A DNA stretch of 64,000 nt from DAOTXN01 sp034435435 (GTDB lineage: Bacteria; Chloroflexota; Anaerolineae; S140-20). A model generated the notes under the pieces. The model had not been told where the DNA came from. It did no database searches and saw only the letters and a program-made list of their open reading frames with translations. The position numbers were made by a program, and so were the translations under genes. The DNA lies in assembly GCA_034435435.1 (NCBI GenBank), contig DAOTXN010000135.1:96651-160650 (forward strand), read 5' to 3'. This document shows positions 17,151 through 25,360 of the stretch, piece after piece; the stretch's first letter is position 1; every line of letters begins with the position of its first letter.

Positions 17151-18608
17151 TTGAGACGCATTCCCTGGCTCCTCGTTTTCGTATTCCTGGCGACCCTCGC
17201 TCTTGTGCCTGTCATAACACGTTGGGTCGAATCCGTACAGACTATTAACTCGGTTTTGGCCTTGGCGATGGCGCTGCTCTTTCCCCTCGGGCTGATGCTC
17301 CTCGCCGCTGCCGCTCTGCCTGCCGACCGCTCCCCCACCGTGGCAGCTCTGGCTATGCTGGCGCTGGCGCTGGCAGTGATCGGTTATTTCGCGACCGGTT
17401 TTGCCTTTCACTTTGGAGGAGCCGCCTTTGTCAGTGACCAGCCCGGGCTCCAAAATCTCTCGCGCTTTTTCTCACTCGTCAGCGGCGACGACAGCGCGCG
17501 TTGGGGGTTCGTCGGGCTGGAAGGCTTTTTCCTCGGCGGCGACGCCGCCACGCCGACCGCCATCCAACTCTTTGTGGCCCAACTGCCGGCGGTGATGGCC
17601 GCGACGCTCATCGTTGTGTTGGCCTTACCCCGCCGCACACCCTTGGCAGGGCAATTCTTGATCGGTCTCGTCGTCAGCGCCGTGACCTACCCACTGGCTG
17701 GTTTCTGGACCGGCGGCGGCGGCTGGCTGGCGCGCTTGGGGCAAACCTTATCGTTGGGTCATGGCCTGGTCGATTTTGCCGGAGCCGGTACGCTCTTTGT
17801 CCAAAGTGGGGCTACGGCTCTGGCCGCCACTCTGATATTCAAGCGCCCCGCCGACGCTGCTCTCGCGCCATCCGAACTATCTTTCGCTATGCCACAATCT
17901 CACCGCTCTTTGTTGGCCGGGACAGGCGCGCTGCTGGCCGCCAGCGGCTGGATCGCTATGAATCTGGTGAACCCACTCTACACGGCGCTTGGCGCAACCC
18001 TCAATTGGCCCCTCATCGCTCTCAACGGATTGGCAGGACTGGCCGGGGGCGCGTTGGCGGCGCAACTGTACAGTGGGTTTTCTACCGGCCGCCTCGACCC
18101 TCTCTGGGGTCCGCGCGGCGCCCTGGCCGGATTGATAGCCGTCAGCGCAGGGGCGCCTTTTTTGCCCACATGGGCTGCGCTGCTCAGCGGGGCTGTCGCT
18201 GGGCTGCTGCTCCCCTTTGCCCATTACACCGTCGAGCGCCTATTGCGCCTGGAAGACAACACAGCCGCTGTCGCCAGTTACCTTTTGCCCGGTTTGTGGG
18301 GTCTGGTGGCAGTGGCATTGTTTGCCGATGGTCGTTGGGGCCAAAACTGGAACAACACCATCGGAGTGGCCGGGCAAGGCGTGAGCGGGTTGTGGGTAGC
18401 GGCTGGGTTGCAAACCGACGCCGGGCAAATGGGCGCTCAAGTTTGGGGGGGCATCGCGCTGCTGATCTGGGGTTTCGTGCTGCCGTGGAGCCTCTTTAAA
18501 TTTTTAAACCTACTCACCCACCTGCGCTTGCCGCGCAAAATCTCTAGCGAGAGTGAGGGCGCGCCGGGCTGCCTCGACGGGGTCGTCCATGTGAACGATG
18601 GGAGCTGA
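17151..18608 (+). CDS. Amt-like membrane protein without the twin histidines
   Basis: A 485-residue protein with about eleven transmembrane helices. Several stretches match the ammonium transporter fold: LGHGLVDFAGAGTLFVQSGA for the DFAGGTVVH segment, GWIAMNLVNPLY for GWFGFN, GPRGALAGLIAVSAG for the NGxLAGLVAI segment and DNTAAVASYLLPGLWG for the D-x-VHGVxGxWG segment. In both pore segments the expected His is absent. A signal-like first helix also precedes the core. It may conduct another small solute or be a sensor. The start is TTG, with GGAG upstream. The 3' end overlaps the SLOG gene on the opposite strand by about 99 bases. Ordinary glnK and amtB partners are missing. Confidence 0.62.
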   Translation: MRRIPWLLVFVFLATLALVPVITRWVESVQTINSVLALAMALLFPLGLMLLAAAALPADRSPTVAALAMLALALAVIGYFATGFAFHFGGAAFVSDQPGLQNLSRFFSLVSGDDSARWGFVGLEGFFLGGDAATPTAIQLFVAQLPAVMAATLIVVLALPRRTPLAGQFLIGLVVSAVTYPLAGFWTGGGGWLARLGQTLSLGHGLVDFAGAGTLFVQSGATALAATLIFKRPADAALAPSELSFAMPQSHRSLLAGTGALLAASGWIAMNLVNPLYTALGATLNWPLIALNGLAGLAGGALAAQLYSGFSTGRLDPLWGPRGALAGLIAVSAGAPFLPTWAALLSGAVAGLLLPFAHYTVERLLRLEDNTAAVASYLLPGLWGLVAVALFADGRWGQNWNNTIGVAGQGVSGLWVAAGLQTDAGQMGAQVWGGIALLIWGFVLPWSLFKFLNLLTHLRLPRKISSESEGAPGCLDGVVHVNDGS

Positions 18609-18998
18609 CGTCAACTGCCAGGTATGCACCCCGATCACGGGCAGTCCGCTCTTGAGCGCAAAAGCGATCTCACTCAGCGTGCCATAACGCCCTCCAATCG
18701 CCACCACCGCCCGCGCCGCGCGGGCCACGATCACGTTGCGCGCCTCTCCCAACCCTGTCGCGATGACGATGTCCACGTAAGGATTGGCCGCTCGCGGGTC
18801 ATCGCCGGGCAGGATACCCACGGTCAAGCCTCCGGCTAACCTGGCTCCGCGACAGGCCGCCTCCATCACTCCACCACGCCCGCCACACACCAACGTCGCC
18901 CCGCCTTCGGCCAGCACCCGCCCCACCGTTTCGGCGACCGCGGCTTCCTCAGGCGTGCAGCTTGCCGCGCCGATGACCGCAATTAACAAGCGGCTCAT
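18510..18998 (-). CDS. SLOG-family protein (TIGR00725 / LOG-like)
   Basis: A 162-residue Rossmann-like protein of the SLOG superfamily. It has VIGAASCTPEE near the start, CGGRGGVMEAACRGA and GGRYGTLSEIAFALK, the glycine-rich nucleotide-binding motifs of lysine-decarboxylase-like/LOG proteins. Relatives cleave nucleotide 5'-monophosphates or sense nucleotides. This short form is mostly annotated as TIGR00725 with unknown substrate. ATG at 18998 overlaps the thpR stop as ATGA, showing coupling. A frame reaching 19352 is only antisense to thpR. Confidence 0.8.
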   Translation of the reverse strand: MSRLLIAVIGAASCTPEEAAVAETVGRVLAEGGATLVCGGRGGVMEAACRGARLAGGLTVGILPGDDPRAANPYVDIVIATGLGEARNVIVARAARAVVAIGGRYGTLSEIAFALKSGLPVIGVHTWQLTSAPIVHMDDPVEAARRALTLARDFARQAQVGE

Positions 18999-19597
18999 TT
19001 CGCATCGCGACGAGGTCGAGATTTCCCCAACGGGAACTCGGCCAAGACGGTATAAGTCGCGCCATCCGGCCGCAGGTCGCTGCGCATCAGTCGGAACGAC
19101 GTCGCGTGCACCTGGGCCAGCTCGCCCACTCTGGCGGCGGCGATGATTTCTCCCAGTCGGTATTGGTCGGAAGAGTGGATGCCTTTGCGTGTGCGACCTA
19201 GCGTCAGATGGGGGTGAAAGGCGCGCCGTTCCGGCTCGAATCCCAAGGGCTTCAGGCTCTTTTCGATGGCTCGCTGCAAAGCTGCCAGTGCGCCGCTCTC
19301 TTCTTGCACGCCGACCCATACGACCCCAGGCCGACGCGCATTCGGGAAACAACCCATCCCGCCGATGGTAAACGTAAACGGTGCGTGCTGCAGACCCACT
19401 TCTGCGAGAGCCGTCTTGACGTGGGGTAAATCGGCCTCGGCTACGTCGCCCAAGAATTGCAGCGTCAGGTGGATGCCTTCGACTCGCGTCCAGCGCACGC
19501 TGTCGGGCGGAGCCTGACGGCGCAATTGCTCGGCTACGTCTTGCAACGCAGTTTTGGTTGCTGTGGGCAGATCAATGGCGACAAAACTTCGAATCAT
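18995..19597 (-). CDS. thpR: RNA 2',3'-cyclic phosphodiesterase (2H family)
   Basis: A 200-residue 2H phosphoesterase. Two HxTx motifs are visible, HLTLQFLGD and HPHLTLGRTR, about 80 residues apart. The opening RSFVAIDLP is typical. The enzyme hydrolyses 2',3'-cyclic phosphates at RNA ends and was first described as a 2'-5' RNA ligase. ATG 19597 was chosen over a TTG four codons earlier because it gives the family's usual start. It is the first gene of a two-gene unit with the SLOG protein. Confidence 0.92.
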   Translation of the reverse strand: MIRSFVAIDLPTATKTALQDVAEQLRRQAPPDSVRWTRVEGIHLTLQFLGDVAEADLPHVKTALAEVGLQHAPFTFTIGGMGCFPNARRPGVVWVGVQEESGALAALQRAIEKSLKPLGFEPERRAFHPHLTLGRTRKGIHSSDQYRLGEIIAAARVGELAQVHATSFRLMRSDLRPDGATYTVLAEFPLGKSRPRRDAK

Positions 19598-19733
19598 GGC
19601 CGGTTTCAAACGGATTTCTTGCCAACTCTATATAGTTTTCTTACTTTTTTCCAATAACATATAGTCAGGACCGAATACAAGCATATTCTGGATACCGCGC
19701 ATCCAAGAGCATGCTTTTTAGGGGACGGTTCGA

Positions 19734-19766
19734 GAGGCGCTGGGTCATCATTGGCTCAAGCGCCTC
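19734..19766. repeat. Hairpin with GAGGCGCT arms
   Basis: GAGGCGCT (19734-19741) and AGCGCCTC (19759-19766) are perfect inverted copies around a 17-base loop, followed on the plus strand by GTCCATTTTT. It lies downstream of the UbiA-family gene (minus strand). The same eight-base arm recurs inside the longer hairpin at 38214. The rest of the 180-base gap (19598-19777) is AT-rich and shows nothing else. Confidence 0.5.
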
Positions 19767-19777
19767 GTCCATTTTTG

Positions 19778-20653
19778 TCAACCCAAATACAGCAATGCCA
19801 ACGCTGTTAGACCCCACAACCCAAAAGCGATTTGCAAGGGGTGATCTTTGAGCAGTACCTCGTCCGGCGGAGCCGTTTCTCCTTTTTGATGTATCAAATA
19901 GAGATAGCGAAAGATACTGTACAACACAAACGGAATGGTCAGCATCATCGTGTTGTTTTCGGGCAGGTGCGGATTGCCCGGATCAAAAGTGTACAGGGCA
20001 TAAGCCAGCACGGTAGTCGCCGTGACCACGCTGATCATCTCGTCCAAAAAGGGCAGGCTATACTCTTCAAGAATAGCCCGATGGTGATTGGCGTTATTTT
20101 GCAGCAACACCAGCTCGCCCCGTCGCTTGCTCAGTCCCATAAACAGCGCCAGTAGCACCATACAAACATAGAGCCAGGGCGAAAAGCGTTCCGCATCCAC
20201 CAGCGCCGCGCCCCCACCCACGCGCAACACAAAACCTGCCGCGATGGTCAACACATCCACGATGACGACATTTTTCAACACGAACGAATAACCAATCTGC
20301 ATCACCAGGTAAAGAACGACGATGCCACAGAAAAGTGGATGGAGTACAAAAGCCACCGGCAAACAAATCAATACCATGACGGGGATGGCAACCTGGGCCG
20401 TGCGCACCGCCAAGCGTCCCGAGGCCAGTGGCCGATGGCGTTTTTTAGGGTGCTGACGGTCCTGTTCAATGTCCGCCAGATCGTTGATTAAATAGACAGT
20501 TCCAGAAATAAAACAAAAGACGACAAAACCGATCATCGCGCGCAACAAATAATTGATATTGGTCAGCTTGGCATCAAAGACGAGCGCCGCAAACACCACG
20601 ACGTTCTTGGTCCATTGTTTCGGACGCATCGTGCGCAGCAGTTCCAGGATCAA
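19778..20653 (-). CDS. UbiA-family prenyltransferase, decaprenyl-phosphate phosphoribosyltransferase-like
   Basis: A 291-residue integral membrane enzyme with eight or nine helices. It carries the first Asp-rich motif as NDLADIEQDRQHPKKRHRPLASG and the opening LRTMRPKQWTKNVVVFA, both typical of the DPPR-synthase branch, which moves phosphoribose from PRPP to polyprenyl phosphate on the way to arabinofuranosyl donors. The TTG at 20653 has GGGAGGG four bases upstream and gives the family length. A frame reaching 20746 adds a tail with no match to the family. No epimerase partner lies nearby. Confidence 0.82.
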   Translation of the reverse strand: MILELLRTMRPKQWTKNVVVFAALVFDAKLTNINYLLRAMIGFVVFCFISGTVYLINDLADIEQDRQHPKKRHRPLASGRLAVRTAQVAIPVMVLICLPVAFVLHPLFCGIVVLYLVMQIGYSFVLKNVVIVDVLTIAAGFVLRVGGGAALVDAERFSPWLYVCMVLLALFMGLSKRRGELVLLQNNANHHRAILEEYSLPFLDEMISVVTATTVLAYALYTFDPGNPHLPENNTMMLTIPFVLYSIFRYLYLIHQKGETAPPDEVLLKDHPLQIAFGLWGLTALALLYLG

Positions 20654-20752
20654 GATACCCTCCCAAGGGTTTGATATGAGCCGATGATACCAGAACCTGG
20701 CAGAAAGGGCAAGCACACGTTCATTGTTGCTCGACTTGACGCGCACCTATTT

Positions 20753-20780
20753 TTGCCAAACAAGCCGATTCTGGTATAAT
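20753..20780 (+). promoter_or_regulatory. Promoter for the zinc-ribbon/LysM gene
   Basis: TTGCCA (20753-20758), a 16-base spacer and TATAAT (20775-20780). The start codon at 20824 follows about 43 bases later. The ATG at 20779 overlaps the -10 and is rejected as a start. Confidence 0.6.
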
Positions 20781-20823
20781 GCGCCGGGTCAACCGGTCCG
20801 TTGTGGTTGACCCAGGGTTGAAT

Positions 20824-21975
20824 ATGGAAGAGCCTACACCCACACCCATTGCTCCAGAAGCTGGCGAACCGCGCTATTGTCCTGAATGTGGCAGTCGGGT
20901 GGCAGATCTTGCCACGGCCTGCCTGATGTGCGGCGCGTCGCTCGACGTTCAAGACATCCCTGCGCCGGAGGAGCCGTCTCGACCGCGGCTTCAGATTCCC
21001 TGGCGCGGCCTCATCGCCGGAATTTTGACCGCAGCCGCTTTTATCGCGGGCGTTGGTTGGTTGGTCAAAACACAGATAGCGATGTCGACTGGCACTGCCA
21101 CACCGTCGTTGACATTCACTCCAACCCGCCCGCCTACGAACACGCCTAGACCCACCGACACACCCTCGCCCACGGCCACTGCATCGCCTATCCCACCGCT
21201 GGCTCACCAGGTTCAGTCGGGAGAGACGTGCATCGGAATCGCCGCCCAATATGCGGTTCCACTGGATTTGTTAATCGCGTTGAATCCGGAGAAATGCGGC
21301 CAAGGGGCGACCATCCGGCCGGGCGACATTCTGATCGTACCGGCGGCGACGCCCACGCCGGGTCCCACCCTGACCGTTGGCCCGGGCACGCCGTCGCCAG
21401 CGCCCCAGTGCCCTATCTACCACGTCGTTCAGCTCGGCGAAACGGGTTTGGGCATCGCCGAGCAGTACCACATTTCCCTCAACGAAATCGCAGCCGCTAA
21501 TCCCGATCAGGATCTTGGCCAGTTACAAGTCAATCAAGTCTTGACCATCCCCTGTGGCACACCCATCCCGACGGCCACCCCGACGCCTGACCCAAACGCC
21601 ACCCCGACACCCATTCCCAAGTACGCGGCCCCGGCGTTATTAAGCCCTGCGGCGAACGCTACAATGACCGATACGATCGTCCCTCTGCAATGGACGGCGG
21701 TCAGCCTGCTCCAGGAAAATGAAGTGTACGCCGTACGACTGCGCCGTTTAGATCAAAACGCGCCGGTCATAAGCCTCTTTACACGCACGACGCTGGTCCG
21801 CCTGGATGAGGAGTATGCGCCATCATCCCAAGAACCTATCCGCGAGTACAGTTGGGAAGTGACCCTGGTCCGCCGGGTCGGGGTGAGCGACACCGGCGAG
21901 CCGCGCTACTCGGCCGCCAGTTGGCCTAGCGAAAAGCGCATCTTCCGCTGGCTATACGCCGCCTCCCAAAAGTGA
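20824..21975 (+). CDS. Membrane-anchored protein with zinc ribbon and two LysM domains
   Basis: A 383-residue protein. A cytoplasmic zinc ribbon (YCPECGSR ... CLMCGA, about 19-40), one transmembrane helix (about 60-82), a Thr/Pro-rich linker, a first LysM (HQVQSGETCIGIAAQYAV...), a second Pro/Thr linker and a second LysM (YHVVQLGETGLGIAEQYHI...), then a C-terminal domain of about 110 residues resembling fibronectin-type or substrate-like beta folds. LysM binds peptidoglycan or other N-acetylglucosamine polymers. The layout would link the cell wall to a cytoplasmic metal-binding adaptor. Confidence 0.8.
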   Translation: MEEPTPTPIAPEAGEPRYCPECGSRVADLATACLMCGASLDVQDIPAPEEPSRPRLQIPWRGLIAGILTAAAFIAGVGWLVKTQIAMSTGTATPSLTFTPTRPPTNTPRPTDTPSPTATASPIPPLAHQVQSGETCIGIAAQYAVPLDLLIALNPEKCGQGATIRPGDILIVPAATPTPGPTLTVGPGTPSPAPQCPIYHVVQLGETGLGIAEQYHISLNEIAAANPDQDLGQLQVNQVLTIPCGTPIPTATPTPDPNATPTPIPKYAAPALLSPAANATMTDTIVPLQWTAVSLLQENEVYAVRLRRLDQNAPVISLFTRTTLVRLDEEYAPSSQEPIREYSWEVTLVRRVGVSDTGEPRYSAASWPSEKRIFRWLYAASQK

Positions 21976-22089
21976 CATTTATCACCAGGAAAAAGAGACA
22001 GTTGCGACTTTACTAACTATCGAGTCGTGCTATGATGACCACGAGGTATGGTTCATCTTTTCTTTCAAGCATTCAGCGGAGGCAAGGCA

Positions 22090-22953
22090 GTGTATAAAAT
22101 TCTGGAAAAAGAGGTCCTGAGTGACATCAACAAGCTCATGGTCATCCAGGCCCCTCAAGTTGCACACAAGGCGCAGGCCGGGCAATTTGTCATCGTTCGC
22201 GCTCACGAGCGTGGTGAGCGCATTCCTCTGACCATCGCCGACTTTGACCGCCAGGCGGGCACCATCACCATCATTTTTCAAGAAGTGGGCAAGTCCACGA
22301 TGGAGATGGGCACCTACAATGCGGGCGATGCCTTTTTGAATTTTATGGGACCACTGGGGCACGCCACCGAGGTCGAAAACTACGGCACAGTCATTTGCAT
22401 CGGCGGCGGTGTGGGTATTGCCCCGATTTATCCCATCGCCAAGGCCCTTAAAGAGGCCGGCAACACCGTGTTCTCAATCATCGGCGCCCGCACGCGGGAC
22501 TTGCTCTTTTGGGAAGACAAAATGGGCGCGGTCAGCGACGAGCTGATCGTGTGCACCGACGATGGCTCTTACGGGCGTAAGGCCCTGGTCACGCAGCCTC
22601 TGAAAGAGCTGCTGGAATCTCGCGGTGACGCGATCAAAAAAGTGTGGGCCATTGGACCGGCCATCATGATGAAGTTCTGTGTCAAGACCGCCGAGCCTTT
22701 TGGCGTACCCATCATCGTCAGTCTGAACACGATCATGGTGGACGGCACCGGGATGTGTGGCGGGTGTCGCGTCCAGCTCAAGGACGCAGCCCAATTTGTG
22801 TGCGTGGACGGCCCCGAATTCGACGGGCGACAGGTTGACTGGGATTTGCTCATGGCCCGCCAGGCGTTTTATCGAGACGAAGAGAAACGGGCCGTCGAGC
22901 AATGGGAACATCACTGCCGGCTCGAAGCGCAACTGGCCGAGACCCAGGCCTAA
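22090..22953 (+). CDS. nfnA: NfnA / sulfide dehydrogenase beta-type flavoprotein subunit
   Basis: A 287-residue FAD/[2Fe-2S] protein of the ferredoxin:NADP reductase superfamily. Motifs are RIPLTIADFD for FAD, ICIGGGVGIAPIYPIAKAL for pyridine nucleotide, and a cysteine cluster CGGCRVQ with a distal C near the end for the iron-sulfur centre. In NfnAB it passes electrons from NADH and works with NfnB in electron bifurcation between NADPH, NAD and ferredoxin. GTG 22090 with GGAGG seven bases upstream gives the standard YKILEKE start; ATG 22048 is a less likely longer form. nfnB follows after 20 bases. Confidence 0.88.
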   Translation: MYKILEKEVLSDINKLMVIQAPQVAHKAQAGQFVIVRAHERGERIPLTIADFDRQAGTITIIFQEVGKSTMEMGTYNAGDAFLNFMGPLGHATEVENYGTVICIGGGVGIAPIYPIAKALKEAGNTVFSIIGARTRDLLFWEDKMGAVSDELIVCTDDGSYGRKALVTQPLKELLESRGDAIKKVWAIGPAIMMKFCVKTAEPFGVPIIVSLNTIMVDGTGMCGGCRVQLKDAAQFVCVDGPEFDGRQVDWDLLMARQAFYRDEEKRAVEQWEHHCRLEAQLAETQA

Positions 22954-22973
22954 ATTATAGAAAAGGTGAGAGA

Positions 22974-24449
22974 ATGGCTGAATTGAAACCCAAAGACCGC
23001 ATGAAAATCCCTCGGCAGACAATGCCACACCAGTCGGCCGAGGAGCGCCGGGCCAACTTTAATGAAGTCGCCACCGGCCTGACGCTGGAATTGGCTATGA
23101 TGGAGGCCGAACGTTGCCTGCAATGCAAAGAATCGCCCTGCGTGGAAGGCTGCCCGGTGGAGGTGATGATCCCGCAGTTCATTCGGGCCTTACGCGAAGG
23201 CGACTTGCCCCAGGCCGCCCGCATTCTCAAGAGCAAAAACAATCTACCCGCCATTTGCGGGCGCGTCTGCCCCCAAGAGAGCCAATGCGAGGTCAAGTGC
23301 CTGGTGGGAAAGCGCGGCGAGCCGGTCGCCATCGGGCGCTTGGAGCGCTTTGTCGCCGACTGGGAGCTTTCGCAAAGCCACGAACCGCCGTCGCCGCCGC
23401 CATCCACGGGCAAGCGCGTAGCCGTTATCGGCTCCGGCCCGGCCGGGCTGACCTGCGCCGGCGACCTGGCTCGCATGGGGCACAATGTCACCGTCTTTGA
23501 GGCTTTGCAGGACCCCGGCGGTGTGTTGGTGTATGGCATCCCAGAATTTCGTCTACCCAAGGCCGTCGTCCAGGCCGAGGTGGATTACATCAAAAGCCTG
23601 GGCGTGCAAGTAAGAACCGACGCCGTCATTGGACAACTCTACACCATTGACGAATTGCTCAACAAAGAGGGGTACGATGTCGTCTTTCTCGGCACCGGCG
23701 CAGGTTTGCCGTCCTTTATGAACATCCCTGGCATCAATTATAACGGCGTGATGTCGGCCAACGAATTCCTCACCCGCGTCAACTTGATGAAGGGTTATCT
23801 CTTTCCTGAATACGACACGCCGGTCAAGGTGGGTAAAAAGGTCGCCGTCATCGGCGCGGGCAACGTGGCCATGGACGCGGCCCGCTCGGCGCTGCGCCTG
23901 GGCACGCTCCAAGCTCGGAACGACGGCAGCGAGCCGCCCCAGGTGTACATCGTCTATCGCCGCTCCTCGACCGAAGTGCCGGCCCGGGCTGAAGAAGTCG
24001 AGCACGCCAAAGAAGAAGGCGTCATTTTTAAATTCCTTACCAACCCCGTTGAGATTATAGGCGACGAAAAAGGCGCCGTCGTCGGTATGCGCTGCATTCA
24101 AATGGAATTAGGCGAGCCTGACGACAGCGGGCGGCGGCGTCCGGTCCCGGTCGAAGGCTCCGAGTTCGACATGGACGTGGATACGGTCATTATGGCGCTG
24201 GGTACGCGCCCGAATCCGATGGTGTTCCAAAGCTCGGGTGGGCTGGAGCGCACCCGCTGGGGTACCGTCGTGGCAAACGAACAAACCGGCCTGACCACCA
24301 AAAGCCGCGTCTGGGCCGGCGGCGACGTGGTCACCGGCGCGGCCACCGTCATCAGCGCGATGGGCGCAGGCAAAGCCGCCGCTGCCGACATTGACCGTTT
24401 TTTGCGCGGTGAGCCAGTGTACGAGGAAGGATTGCTGGCCGAAGCCTAA
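22974..24449 (+). CDS. nfnB: NfnB / glutamate-synthase-small-subunit-type flavoprotein
   Basis: A 491-residue GltD-like flavoprotein. The N-terminal domain binds two [4Fe-4S] clusters (CLQCKESPCVEGCP and CGRVCPQESQCEVKC). An FAD site GSGPAGLTCAGDLARMG and an NADPH site GAGNVAMDAARSALRLG follow. Side by side with NfnA this is the large subunit of NADH-dependent ferredoxin:NADP oxidoreductase, rather than a true glutamate synthase, because no gltB is present. AAGGTGAG precedes the ATG. Confidence 0.88.
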   Translation: MAELKPKDRMKIPRQTMPHQSAEERRANFNEVATGLTLELAMMEAERCLQCKESPCVEGCPVEVMIPQFIRALREGDLPQAARILKSKNNLPAICGRVCPQESQCEVKCLVGKRGEPVAIGRLERFVADWELSQSHEPPSPPPSTGKRVAVIGSGPAGLTCAGDLARMGHNVTVFEALQDPGGVLVYGIPEFRLPKAVVQAEVDYIKSLGVQVRTDAVIGQLYTIDELLNKEGYDVVFLGTGAGLPSFMNIPGINYNGVMSANEFLTRVNLMKGYLFPEYDTPVKVGKKVAVIGAGNVAMDAARSALRLGTLQARNDGSEPPQVYIVYRRSSTEVPARAEEVEHAKEEGVIFKFLTNPVEIIGDEKGAVVGMRCIQMELGEPDDSGRRRPVPVEGSEFDMDVDTVIMALGTRPNPMVFQSSGGLERTRWGTVVANEQTGLTTKSRVWAGGDVVTGAATVISAMGAGKAAAADIDRFLRGEPVYEEGLLAEA

Positions 24450-24468
24450 AAACACCCCCTTTACATGC

Positions 24469-24502
24469 ACCAGGCTCCCAATTTCGGGGGCCTGGTTTTT
24501 TT
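24469..24502 (+). terminator. Strong intrinsic terminator after nfnAB
   Basis: An 11-pair stem with one G-U pair (24469-24479 with 24486-24496) around AATTTC, then seven T residues. It ends the nfnAB transcript just before the convergent sortase gene. Confidence 0.85.
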
Positions 24503-25353
24503 CATCCTTGTTCATCTACCAACTCGCCCACGATGACGATGCGCTGGGTGTCGATCAGGTACGGATAACACGAGATCAGCGTGACCACCGGCTCGCGGGT
24601 GGGCGCCATCACCTCCACTTGGTCGGGTGCAATGATACGTTTGGCTTTAACGACATAGCGGTACACGTGCGTCGTCGTCTCTACCGTGATTTCGTCCTCC
24701 AGTTGCAGGTCGGGCAGGCGGCGAAAGATCTCGCCAAAGATGTCGTTGTGGGCCGAGAGCACCATATTGCCGCGCTCGCCCGGGTTGGCCGAGCCGGGAG
24801 TATGCCCCACGCCCAATTTGAGCGACTCCCAGTCATCTCCCAACACGATAGGGGCGTCTACGTTGATGGAGGGAATGATAATGCGCACCGGATGTTCCGG
24901 CCTGACTTCCACCGTGGGCAACGGCGCTGGAGAGGGAATCTCGACCAGCGGGCGCAGATGTTCGGGGATGCTGGCTTCGATGGGTTGGGCGCCGCCGGGC
25001 GCGGTGGGCGGCGTGTGACCGCCGGGCAGATAAGCCACGGCGATGGCCGCCGCCGCCGTCGGCGTGGGGCGCGCCTGCTCCAGACTGGCGACCGAAGCGG
25101 CGATGTTGGCAGACGAGGCCTCATTCGCAGCGTCGCGCGCCCGAAACCAGCCCACTACGGCGGCGATGAGCGCGACGACCACGGCGACTTCGACCAGTGT
25201 CATCGCGCGGTCTAGCCACAGCGCGACCTGAAACCGTCGGGGACGAGCGGCAGACACGCCCAATGTGTCGCCGCGCGCCCGGGCCGCTTTGCGCTCGGCG
25301 ATGAGCTGCTCCAGTTCTTCTAGGCCGATCTCATCTACGCGCCGACTAGGCAT
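24502..25353 (-). CDS. Sortase (class D/E-like)
   Basis: A 283-residue sortase with a cytoplasmic charged N terminus, one transmembrane helix (about 51-70), a low-complexity linker and the catalytic barrel. Catalytic residues are His 202 (SAHND), Cys 262 (TLISCYP) and Arg 271 (DTQRIVI). The membrane anchor at the N terminus and the TLxxCYP form fit class D or E enzymes. No LPxTG-type substrate is obvious in the window. The beta-helix protein at 30.7 kb ends in a different tail. It lies 7 bases after the triple-DsbA gene and is probably co-transcribed with it. Confidence 0.88.
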   Translation of the reverse strand: MPSRRVDEIGLEELEQLIAERKAARARGDTLGVSAARPRRFQVALWLDRAMTLVEVAVVVALIAAVVGWFRARDAANEASSANIAASVASLEQARPTPTAAAAIAVAYLPGGHTPPTAPGGAQPIEASIPEHLRPLVEIPSPAPLPTVEVRPEHPVRIIIPSINVDAPIVLGDDWESLKLGVGHTPGSANPGERGNMVLSAHNDIFGEIFRRLPDLQLEDEITVETTTHVYRYVVKAKRIIAPDQVEVMAPTREPVVTLISCYPYLIDTQRIVIVGELVDEQG

Positions 25354-25360
25354 AGTCTGC

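Noticed and set aside
18999..19352. N-terminal extension of the SLOG protein
   Set aside because: This stretch is antisense to thpR in reading terms, is rich in Arg and Pro, and ATG 18998 with the ATGA overlap gives the normal length.
22048..22089. Upstream ATG for nfnA
   Set aside because: The 14 extra residues do not match the family, and GTG 22090 has a stronger ribosome site. The alternative remains possible.
22974..24449. A true glutamate synthase small subunit
   Set aside because: No large subunit (gltB) is near, and an NfnA-type gene is directly upstream, so NfnB is the better call.
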